A stretch of 64,000 nt of DNA from Phocaeicola dorei (GTDB taxonomy: Bacteria > Bacteroidota > Bacteroidia > Bacteroidales > Bacteroidaceae). Below, one piece after another: positions 56,524 through 64,000 of this stretch. Each line of letters starts with the position of its first letter. The first letter of the stretch is position 1. The DNA lies in the NCBI RefSeq assembly GCF_013009555.1, contig NZ_CP046176.1:5177501-5241500 (forward strand), written 5' to 3'. Under the pieces are notes generated by a model. The model searched no databases. It was not told the DNA's origin and worked only from the letters and a program-made list of their open reading frames with translations. The position numbers were made by a program, and so were the translations under genes.

Positions 56524-59500
56524 ATGAGGAAACATTTATTATTTTCCGTAATGCTTAGTCTGTGTGCTATGGGTGGCATGATGGTGTATTCCACACCTGT
56601 TATGGCTACCGTGGCACAATCTCCGACTATCAAGGTTCGCGGTCAAGTTATCGATGAACAAGGTGAACCCCTCACAGGAGCTACCGTCAGAATCAAAGAC
56701 GGACAAGGCGGAACCATTACCGATGTGGACGGAAACTTCCAATTGGAGGTTGCCGGTAACGCTATCCTTTCGATAAGCTATGTAGGCTACAAGGATCGTG
56801 AAGTAGCTGTTCGCAATCGCGCCATCATTGAATCCATCCAATTGCAACCCGACAATCAGATGCTTGAGCAGGTAGTTGTCATCGGTTATGGTACACAGAA
56901 GAAATCCGACTTGACTGGTTCCGTAGCCGTAGTAGATGCGGAAGCCCTGAAACAGACATCCCATTCCAATATCTCCACCATGCTCGAAGGTAAAGTATCA
57001 GGCGTACAAGTCACCTCCGACGGACAGCCCGGTGCCGACCCTACTGTCCGCATCCGTGGTGTCGGATCTTTCGGTGACACTTCTCCTCTTTATGTTATCG
57101 ATGGTGTTCCTATGGGTACTTCCATCCGCGATTTTTCTTCAAACGATATTGAAACCATCCAGATCCTAAAGGATGCATCAGCCGCTGCCATCTACGGTTC
57201 GCGCGCCGCCAACGGTGTGGTCATCATCACTACCAAACGCGGTCAGAAAGACCAACCGCTGAAAGTAGACTACAATGGCTACGTGGGTATGGACTATATC
57301 CCCAGTAATATCTATGATGTAATGGATGCCGACCAATACAGCCAATACATCGGTCAGGCATGTACCAACTCCAACACTCCGCTGCCCGGCGGTTACAAGC
57401 TGGACAGTACCACCGGAAAATATCATTTCCAGGACAACACCAATACCAACTGGTTTAAAGAAGTATTCAAAACAGGTATCCGTCAGAATCACAATGTGAA
57501 TCTCTCCGGTGGTGGCGCCCACAACACCTATAATGTTTCATTAGACTACTACAACCAGAAAGGAACACTGGAAGGCGCCGGTCCTAATTACGAACGTTAC
57601 ACGGCACGTGTCAACAACACGATGGACACCAAATTCATCAAGTTCCATACCAGCCTTGTCTACTCTCACTCCGATCAAGACAACATGGGGTTGTCAAACG
57701 CTTCCGAATACGTTCAAGGTCTGTATGGCGACGTAACCAATGTGCTGCGTGGTACTTTGCTGATGCAGCCCACCATCAAAGCCTATGACAACTCTACTTG
57801 GGTACTTGACAATCTGGTAGGTATCGCCAATAACTTCAACTATGACTCTTACGGCTATGGTGTTTACTACGATACTGTACATGGTGACATTTCGGCTTCC
57901 AACCCCTTGCTAGTCAACAATCTGCTGAAGCGCAACACCCGCGTGGACCGCTTCGTAGGAACAGCTTCCGCCGATGTGGATCTCCTGAAGATGATTGGCG
58001 TTGACAGCAAGAATCACAAGCTCAACTATAAAGTCAATCTCTCTTACAGCAAAACCCATTGCAAGGACTTCACCTGGATTCCCGCATGGGTACAGAGCAA
58101 TCGTGTCTATCTGGCCAAGAGCAACGAACGCCTCACCAAGGCTAGCCGTTCTTATGCCGATGCTTTGATTGAAAACGTGCTGACTTATGATGCTACCGTC
58201 GGCAAACACCATTTTAACCTGGTAGCCGGCCAGACTTACGAAGAAGAAAACACCGACCTGTTGACAGGCTGGGGCGTCAACTTCACCGAGCCTTACTTCC
58301 TGCAACTTCAGAATGCCGCCAACACTTATGCCGAAAGCTTCGAATACAAACACACCATCCTCTCTTACATCGGGCGTATCAACTACAACTACGATGACCG
58401 TTACCTGTTCTCGGCAACCGTGCGCCGCGACGGCAGTTCCCGCTTGTCCAAGAATATCCGTTGGGGTACTTTCCCCTCCGTATCTTTAGGATGGCGTTTT
58501 GACAAGGAAACTTTTTTCCCTTTCAACAGAAACATTGTCAACATGTTCAAGGTACGCGCCAGCTATGGTGAACTCGGTAACGAAAACATCGGTGAATACA
58601 TGTATCAGGCTGTAATGGCACGTAACAACATGACTTATAGCTTTGGTAACACACCCATCACCGGTTCTGCCATTTCTACTTTCGTAGACAATAACCTTTC
58701 TTGGGAAAAGAAGAAAAGCTACAACGTAGGTATCGACCTCGCCTTCTTCAACAACCGTTTGGAATTCACCGCTGAATGGTACAAAAATACCAGTGAAGAC
58801 CTGCTGTATGCCGTTCCAGTTCCTGAGCAAGCCGGTGTATCCAACACCACTGTAACGATGAATGCCGCCTCGATGAATAACTCAGGTTTTGAATTTACGA
58901 CTACCTACCGCAACCGCGACCACGACTTCAAATATGAAGTGTCAGCCAACTTGAGCACCATCCGTAACCGCGTAACCTCATTGGGCTTCGGTACCGATTC
59001 ATATATATCCGGTGCCTACATCACCAACGTAGGTGAAGAAATCGGTAAGTTCTACGGATGGGTTTATGACGGCATCGCCCGCACACAAGCCGACCTGGAC
59101 AACCATGCCACACAAGAAGGTGCCCAGATTGGTGACTGCCTCTATAAGGACGTAAGCGGTCCCGACGGAAAGCCCGATGGAAAGGTGGATGCCTATGACC
59201 AAGTAGTACTGGGCAGCGGTATGCCTAAGATCAACTTCGGTTTGAACGCCCGCTTTGAATACAAACGTTTCGATCTGAGCATCGCTACGTTCGGTGCACT
59301 CAACTATCACGTAAGCGATGATATCCACAACTCTCTGAACTCCTGCTACGGCTGGGGCAACAAAGATGTAGCCATGCTTGACGCGAACCGTTTCAGTGAA
59401 GACGGCAGTACCTATCTTTCCAACGTGCCACGTACCTATGTTACCAACAGTGCCAGCTTGGCCTGGAACGATCTCTTCAGCGACCGCAAAATTCAGAACG

Positions 59501-59733
59501 CAGCTTATTGGAAAATTGCCAATATAGAATTGGGCTACAACTTCCCCAACGAATGGTTTGGCAAATACATATCCGACGTACGTCTCTATGTATCAGCACA
59601 GAACTTACACACATTCACCGGGTACAAAGGTTATAATGTAGACTATGCAGGAGGTACCTTCACACCGGGATATAACTTCTGTTCTTATCCTACCGCACGT
59701 ACCTTCATGTGTGGTGTTCATTTCACTTTCTAA
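56524..59733 (+). CDS. SusC-like TonB-dependent outer-membrane transporter
   Basis: A 1069-residue SusC-family protein. A signal peptide (about 1-28) is followed by a carboxypeptidase-D regulatory-like domain (IKVRGQVIDEQGEPLTGATVRIKDGQGG, about 36-110) and the TonB plug (VVVIGYGTQKKSDLTGSVAVVDAEAL; ASAAAIYGSRAANGVVIITTKRG), then a 22-strand barrel to the C-terminal HFTF. It imports oligosaccharides across the outer membrane with the SusD partner encoded 19 bp downstream. The glycan is presumably arabinan-derived from the neighbours. First gene of the operon behind the GTCCACC-activated promoter. Confidence 0.96.
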   Translation: MRKHLLFSVMLSLCAMGGMMVYSTPVMATVAQSPTIKVRGQVIDEQGEPLTGATVRIKDGQGGTITDVDGNFQLEVAGNAILSISYVGYKDREVAVRNRAIIESIQLQPDNQMLEQVVVIGYGTQKKSDLTGSVAVVDAEALKQTSHSNISTMLEGKVSGVQVTSDGQPGADPTVRIRGVGSFGDTSPLYVIDGVPMGTSIRDFSSNDIETIQILKDASAAAIYGSRAANGVVIITTKRGQKDQPLKVDYNGYVGMDYIPSNIYDVMDADQYSQYIGQACTNSNTPLPGGYKLDSTTGKYHFQDNTNTNWFKEVFKTGIRQNHNVNLSGGGAHNTYNVSLDYYNQKGTLEGAGPNYERYTARVNNTMDTKFIKFHTSLVYSHSDQDNMGLSNASEYVQGLYGDVTNVLRGTLLMQPTIKAYDNSTWVLDNLVGIANNFNYDSYGYGVYYDTVHGDISASNPLLVNNLLKRNTRVDRFVGTASADVDLLKMIGVDSKNHKLNYKVNLSYSKTHCKDFTWIPAWVQSNRVYLAKSNERLTKASRSYADALIENVLTYDATVGKHHFNLVAGQTYEEENTDLLTGWGVNFTEPYFLQLQNAANTYAESFEYKHTILSYIGRINYNYDDRYLFSATVRRDGSSRLSKNIRWGTFPSVSLGWRFDKETFFPFNRNIVNMFKVRASYGELGNENIGEYMYQAVMARNNMTYSFGNTPITGSAISTFVDNNLSWEKKKSYNVGIDLAFFNNRLEFTAEWYKNTSEDLLYAVPVPEQAGVSNTTVTMNAASMNNSGFEFTTTYRNRDHDFKYEVSANLSTIRNRVTSLGFGTDSYISGAYITNVGEEIGKFYGWVYDGIARTQADLDNHATQEGAQIGDCLYKDVSGPDGKPDGKVDAYDQVVLGSGMPKINFGLNARFEYKRFDLSIATFGALNYHVSDDIHNSLNSCYGWGNKDVAMLDANRFSEDGSTYLSNVPRTYVTNSASLAWNDLFSDRKIQNAAYWKIANIELGYNFPNEWFGKYISDVRLYVSAQNLHTFTGYKGYNVDYAGGTFTPGYNFCSYPTARTFMCGVHFTF

Positions 59734-59752
59734 TCACTAAAAACATAACAAT

Positions 59753-61504
59753 ATGAAACTCAATAAATATGCATTGGCTCTCATTTTGGGATTAGGCACA
59801 TTGGCTTCTTGCAATGATAATTTGGAGCTGCTGAATCCCAACCAGCAAACCTCAAACACATTCGGCTTCAATGCCGATGATTTGGAAGAGAGCGTTATTG
59901 CCGCCTATAACCATATCCGTATGGAAGGTTCTTACGCCCGTGTAGGCTACACCATCGACGTGTGTCGTGGTGATGAAGCATGGAACTCATCACAAGTATG
60001 GTATCTGCCTTTCGATGACCTGAATGCGGAAGTAACCTCGGACATCACGTGGTGGCCCTGGCGCGAATGGTACTATACCATTAATGTATGTAATTTTGCC
60101 ATTTCCCGTTGCGATGAAGACAACAGCCAGCTTTCCGAGAAAATGAAACACATCAAAGGACAAGTACTCTTCCTGCGTGGCCTGTCATACTACAATCTGG
60201 TTGGTTATTACCAGAACCCACCCCTCATCACAGATTATGCTACCTATTCTTCATTGGATGGACTTTATACCGGCAACAGCACATACGATGCCGTACTCGA
60301 CCAAGTGGAAAGTGATTTCAAAGAAGCCATGGAATTGTTACCCTCACGAGATCAAGGTGGTGAATGGGAAAAAGGACGTGCCACCTGCGGTGCTGCAGCC
60401 GGCTACTATGCCCGTGCGCTCATGACACGCCATAAATTCAAAGATGCCCTTACTGTGCTGAAAGACATTATCGGCAAGAAATATGGTACTTATGAACTGA
60501 TGGATAACTATGGCGACAACTTTCGTGAAGGTCCTGCCTATGAGAACAACAAAGAAAGCCTTTTCGAAGTGCAATTCCTCGACTTGGAATCACAAGGAAC
60601 CGATGACGAGTGGACTCCGGTGAACACCAGTCCGAATGCCACCCAAGGTTCGGCCATCGAGAGTAACTTCGCTCCCGGCAATTATGGTGGTTGGGCAGAC
60701 ATCTCGGCATCCCCGTGGCTCTACCATCTCTTCAAAGCTGAGCGTACAACTGACGGGAAACTCGACCCACGTCTGTACTGGACCATCGGTACTTATGAAT
60801 CCGACTGGGAAGATTTCGAGTTCGGTAATGTAGCTTATACGAACAAGCTTACAGCCACTGACAACATCGTAACCAACAACACATACGGTGGTCTGCCCAT
60901 CGCCAAGTTCACAAACCTTCGTACCGGTCTCTATAGCACGGTTATTACAGGTTTGCACGATGGAATCAACTTGCGTCTGATGCGTTACTCCGATGTGCTG
61001 CTCCGCGCCGCCGAATGTGAAAACGAAGTCAACGGCCCCACACAACAGGCCATCGACTGGATTAACGAAGTGCGCAACCGTGCTGACTTGCCCGACCTTG
61101 AACTGGCTGACTTCCCTGCAGCCGACAAACTCTTCGAGCAGATTGCCAATGTGGAGCGTCCGAAGGAATTCGGGTGCGAGTTCGGACGCGGATTCGACCT
61201 TATCCGCTGGGGATTCTTCTATAAAAATGACCGTTTGCAACAACTCAAGGAACACAGCGTCGTACGCCGTTCTTTAATCGGAACCAAGGACCCTGTAAAC
61301 TACAACGATATCGCAACCGATCCCGAACTGAAAAGTTCTTTCGACACTTACTTACCCGGACACGAATTCCTGCCCATCGTACAGCAGTTGTTGAACAAGA
61401 ACCCCAATTTGAGTGGTAACTCCGCCAACTTCAGCACGGACAACTCTACTTATTTCAGTGAAAATGGATGGACAGTTCGTCCGGTTGTTGACTTAAGCAA
61501 ATAA
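59753..61504 (+). CDS. SusD-like surface glycan-binding lipoprotein
   Basis: A 583-residue SusD-family (RagB/SusD) lipoprotein with signal and lipobox LASC (Cys20). TPR-type helices and a binding face follow; GQVLFLRGLSYYNLVGYYQNPPLITDY near 145-172 is the signature segment, and LMRYSDVLLRAAECENEVNGPTQQAIDWINEVRNRADLP is the C-terminal one. It caps the SusC barrel and delivers bound glycan. Co-transcribed with susC. Confidence 0.95.
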   Translation: MKLNKYALALILGLGTLASCNDNLELLNPNQQTSNTFGFNADDLEESVIAAYNHIRMEGSYARVGYTIDVCRGDEAWNSSQVWYLPFDDLNAEVTSDITWWPWREWYYTINVCNFAISRCDEDNSQLSEKMKHIKGQVLFLRGLSYYNLVGYYQNPPLITDYATYSSLDGLYTGNSTYDAVLDQVESDFKEAMELLPSRDQGGEWEKGRATCGAAAGYYARALMTRHKFKDALTVLKDIIGKKYGTYELMDNYGDNFREGPAYENNKESLFEVQFLDLESQGTDDEWTPVNTSPNATQGSAIESNFAPGNYGGWADISASPWLYHLFKAERTTDGKLDPRLYWTIGTYESDWEDFEFGNVAYTNKLTATDNIVTNNTYGGLPIAKFTNLRTGLYSTVITGLHDGINLRLMRYSDVLLRAAECENEVNGPTQQAIDWINEVRNRADLPDLELADFPAADKLFEQIANVERPKEFGCEFGRGFDLIRWGFFYKNDRLQQLKEHSVVRRSLIGTKDPVNYNDIATDPELKSSFDTYLPGHEFLPIVQQLLNKNPNLSGNSANFSTDNSTYFSENGWTVRPVVDLSK

Positions 61505-61528
61505 ACAAACCTATTAAAATTTAAGACA

Positions 61529-63307
61529 ATGAGAATACTCAAAAAATTAGTATACGTTTGCTGTTCCATCACCTTGGGGTTGATGGCATTGTCAAGCTGC
61601 GAAGGTGGCGAGTTATATGATGTAAACGCCCCTGACTGGATCTCCGAGAAAGTGGACTCTATAGCAGATTCAAAGAAAGAGCCGGAAGAAGAAGTACTGG
61701 AAGGTATGCAGGAAGATGTCTACTCCTTCGGTAACACAGACTACACCTCCGGTTTCTGGACAGCTTTCTCCAAGTATTACGTCGTGCCCGACGGGCAGAA
61801 ATGGCATGGGGTGTTCAATCTCAACATCAATCCCGCCGACAATACCTATTATAAAAACTTCGCCCTCGTCATTACCAATGATACAGACCGTGGAGGAGAA
61901 GGATATACGGAATATGGTGCTTATCGTTTTGACACTACAAACGATACTTTGGCCTATAACTCCCAATGGGGTTCCCATCTTTTTTTCAAATACACATCCA
62001 GCACACTGATGCTGTCACCCGTTGATAATCTGGACGAAACTGTACAGAAATTGGGCGGCAAAGTGACACTCACCGTAGACCGAACCAGTGAAAATGCCTT
62101 CTCTATCAAAATCCAGAACGCCTCGGCAACCAAAACCTACAAACAGCCGTACAAGTTACCCAATCTGAATATAGACAAGAGCAATACCAACATCCGCTGT
62201 TTCCTAGTACCTGAAGGCTCTTATATCAACTTCTTACAATCAAACATCATTCCTATCGGTGGCCTTACTTCTGCCGAGGACAAGAATCCGCTCTCGATGG
62301 TACTGCAAAATGTACCCGATCAGGTCAATGCCGGCACTTCACTCGAAGAAGCCGTGGTCGGTATTACTGCCGTCGTCAGCTTCGAAGAAGGGGTGACTAA
62401 GACCGTAACCGCCGAAGAACTCCAGTTCACCGCCATCCCCAATATGGAAGAACTGGGTACGAAGACACTGGTAGCCATCTATAACAAGACCTTCAAGGGT
62501 GAGAATTGCAACTTGCCGGTGGTAGCCAATGCTACGTTTGAAGTAGTGGAAAAGATTGTATCCATCCAAGTGACGGCTCAACCTACACATACACAATATT
62601 ACTATTATACTTCGGCTGCAACCGAAGCGATGACGGATCGTACGCTGGCATTCCTTCCGGAAGGATTGAAAGTAACGGCTACTTATGCCGACGGAAGCAC
62701 CCAAATTATTGACAACACACAACTCAGTTTCTCTGCCATTGTCGCCAAAGCCGGTACACAGACCGTAACCATTACTGCCGATGAAGCTACCGCTACCGTA
62801 GCAGTTAAAGTGGCCGAATCAACAGTTTCCACTGTCAGCAACTCTGCAGACATTCTGGGAACCGAAGACAATACAACGGAGTGGTGGACTGTCTTTTCTG
62901 ACAATTTCAACGTGCCGACCGGTGAAACTAAGTCCATCAGCTTCACCAATTACACCAGCCTGGCTAATAACTGGAGCAACTTCGCTGTCGTTCTCCGCAA
63001 AGCCGATCTTGCCGAATATGCAGTGGTACGCGCCGACAACTATGGATGGGGTGCAGGATACGATGGAAATGCCAGCCTCGTTCACAACGGTACACAAGGC
63101 GACTGGGCTACTTGGCTTGCCGATATGAACGGAGCCAAAGTCACCGTCTACGTGACCAATTGCGGCAATGGTACAACCGACATTCAGGCGGTAATGGAAG
63201 GCACTTCAGGTACCTCCTATGCCCAATACTATTTAGGGATCAACAAAGTAGATATGAACGACTTGAACTTCGCTTTAACGATTGAAGGCGGACATCTCGT
63301 CTTCTAA
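61529..63307 (+). CDS. Surface glycan-binding lipoprotein with duplicated terminal domains
   Basis: A 592-residue lipoprotein (lipobox ALSSC, Cys24 region) placed third in the Sus operon, the position of SusE/F-type surface binding proteins. The N-terminal domain (about 66-225, SGFWTAFSKYYVVPDGQKW) and the C-terminal domain (about 443-592, EWWTVFSDNFNVPTGETK) are homologous: both show W-T-x-F-S, V-P-x-G and N-F-A-x-V motifs. Between them lie two Ig-like strands blocks (about 262-345 and 347-428). Likely two carbohydrate-binding modules held apart by spacers on the surface; no enzyme motif is seen. Confidence 0.8.
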   Translation: MRILKKLVYVCCSITLGLMALSSCEGGELYDVNAPDWISEKVDSIADSKKEPEEEVLEGMQEDVYSFGNTDYTSGFWTAFSKYYVVPDGQKWHGVFNLNINPADNTYYKNFALVITNDTDRGGEGYTEYGAYRFDTTNDTLAYNSQWGSHLFFKYTSSTLMLSPVDNLDETVQKLGGKVTLTVDRTSENAFSIKIQNASATKTYKQPYKLPNLNIDKSNTNIRCFLVPEGSYINFLQSNIIPIGGLTSAEDKNPLSMVLQNVPDQVNAGTSLEEAVVGITAVVSFEEGVTKTVTAEELQFTAIPNMEELGTKTLVAIYNKTFKGENCNLPVVANATFEVVEKIVSIQVTAQPTHTQYYYYTSAATEAMTDRTLAFLPEGLKVTATYADGSTQIIDNTQLSFSAIVAKAGTQTVTITADEATATVAVKVAESTVSTVSNSADILGTEDNTTEWWTVFSDNFNVPTGETKSISFTNYTSLANNWSNFAVVLRKADLAEYAVVRADNYGWGAGYDGNASLVHNGTQGDWATWLADMNGAKVTVYVTNCGNGTTDIQAVMEGTSGTSYAQYYLGINKVDMNDLNFALTIEGGHLVF

Positions 63308-63329
63308 GCCGAATCAGTAATCACACAAA

Positions 63330-63368
63330 CCATGCCGTTTTCCTCAGGAACCAGAAGAAGCGGCATGG
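63330..63368 (+). terminator. Hairpin between the surface lipoprotein and the last GH43 gene
   Basis: CCATGCCG (63330-63337) and CGGCATGG (63361-63368) form an 8-bp stem with a 23-nt loop and no T tract. It may attenuate or stabilise rather than end the transcript. Confidence 0.35.
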
Positions 63369-63386
63369 CCTTTAAACTATCAACAG

Positions 63387-64000
63387 ATGAAAAAACTATT
63401 ATCCCTGTGGATGTTCTTACCAATATTCCTTGTTTTAGCCGCTTGTTCTGACAACAGCGAAGATATAGACCGCTATTATGCAACTGTAAGTACTCCGAAA
63501 GTAACTACAACCACACCCACCTCATTGACCGTCACCGCGTCGGTTACGGGTGATCTGAACCAAATAGTCAAGAAAGGCTTCTGTTACAGTACAGCAACTT
63601 CCACACCGACTATCAAAGACCACGTGGTGAATGCCGATGAGAATTTCAGCGCCACCCTCTCAACCTTGACCACCGGTACCTCTTACTATATCCGTGCATA
63701 CGTCTACTGTGACAGCCGCTATGTCTATTCTGAGGTGATCACGGCCACCACAGAAAGCTTAAGCTTAGACGATGAACTCAAGAATTATGTGGCCCCCACC
63801 TACGCCGATGACTATACCTCGATAAGTGACTGGAGCAAACGCTCTCAATGGAATCTTGCCAACGTACACGACCCCTCGGTGGTATTGGCCGAAGATGGTT
63901 ATTATTACATGTATCAGACAGATGCTTCCTATGGAAACGCCCACACGGCAGGCGGGCACTTCCACAGTCGTCGTTCCAAAGACCTTGTCAACTGGGAATA
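63387..64000 (+). CDS. GH43-family lipoprotein, probable endo-arabinanase (cut by the window edge)
   Basis: Starts at ATG 63387 and is still open at 64000 (204 complete codons). A lipoprotein signal (LVLAAC, Cys19) is followed by a fibronectin-III-like domain (about 35-120, TVTASVTGDL ... GFCYSTATSTP ... YYIRAYVYC). The GH43 propeller then begins with NLANVHDPSVVLAEDGYYYMYQTD, where Asp of HDPSV is the catalytic base. Its position after susC, susD and the surface binding protein suits a cell-surface endo-1,5-alpha-L-arabinanase that feeds the transporter. Only the first third of the catalytic domain is visible. Confidence 0.8.
   Translation, partial: MKKLLSLWMFLPIFLVLAACSDNSEDIDRYYATVSTPKVTTTTPTSLTVTASVTGDLNQIVKKGFCYSTATSTPTIKDHVVNADENFSATLSTLTTGTSYYIRAYVYCDSRYVYSEVITATTESLSLDDELKNYVAPTYADDYTSISDWSKRSQWNLANVHDPSVVLAEDGYYYMYQTDASYGNAHTAGGHFHSRRSKDLVNWE

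Noticed and set aside
57910..58353. Antisense frame of 147 codons in susC
   Set aside because: A shadow of the strongly biased susC codons; no start signals or known domain.

Overview
The window comes from a gut member of the Bacteroidales, most likely Phocaeicola (Bacteroides) vulgatus/dorei or a close relative. The evidence is a SusC/SusD pair, two hybrid two-component regulators (HTCS), type V (Mfa/FimA-like) fimbrial genes, a fused SecDF, a serine-type sulfatase, and many promoters of the Bacteroides form (TTTG or TTG, about 19 bp, then TAnnTTTG). The genus call is an inference from gene content; no ribosomal RNA is present.

Layout. (1) 1-12.6 kb: a thioredoxin-like lipoprotein, then a minus-strand fimbrial operon running from 8562 down to 1072 (Mfa1-like major subunit, Mfa2/FimB-like anchor, a second fimbrillin, a 948-residue tip-type lipoprotein, two small paralogues). 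A second minus-strand operon (DUF3575 barrel plus an OmpA/TPR protein) and a divergent small lipoprotein follow. Both fimbrial promoters share an identical 13-bp core and copies of one repeated motif. (2) 12.9-17.0 kb: an HTCS regulator whose kinase has lost its phospho-accepting histidine and ATP-binding glycines while its receiver and AraC-type DNA-binding domain look intact. (3) 17-38 kb: mostly housekeeping genes: typA, a nitroreductase lipoprotein, pckA, upp, korAB, tRNA-Arg(CCU), the divergent kbl/threonine dehydrogenase pair, a KDG kinase, secDF, an operon of two rhomboid proteases with an EEP-family protein and a Dcp-type peptidase, and HU. (4) 38-46 kb: a secreted GH2 beta-galactosidase, a RhuM-like/phospholipase-D-like protein 2 bp from an mnmA paralogue, a sulfatase, and an 800-bp intergenic stretch holding a strikingly regular array of 14-bp palindromes spaced exactly 22 bp apart.

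(5) 46-64 kb: a polysaccharide utilization locus that looks arabinan-directed. It has a GH51 arabinofuranosidase and a GH43 (minus strand), a divergent canonical HTCS, a GH97, then susC, susD, a surface glycan-binding lipoprotein and a GH43 cut off by the window edge. The same operator layout, GTCCACC-N14-GTCCACC placed 20-21 bp upstream of a -7 element, lies in front of both the GH43-GH51 operon and susC. This links the two arms to one regulator, presumably the HTCS between them.

Most interesting for follow-up: the 22-bp palindrome array with a frameshifted micro-gene beside it, the pseudokinase-type HTCS next to co-regulated fimbrial promoters, and the paired operator of the arabinan locus.
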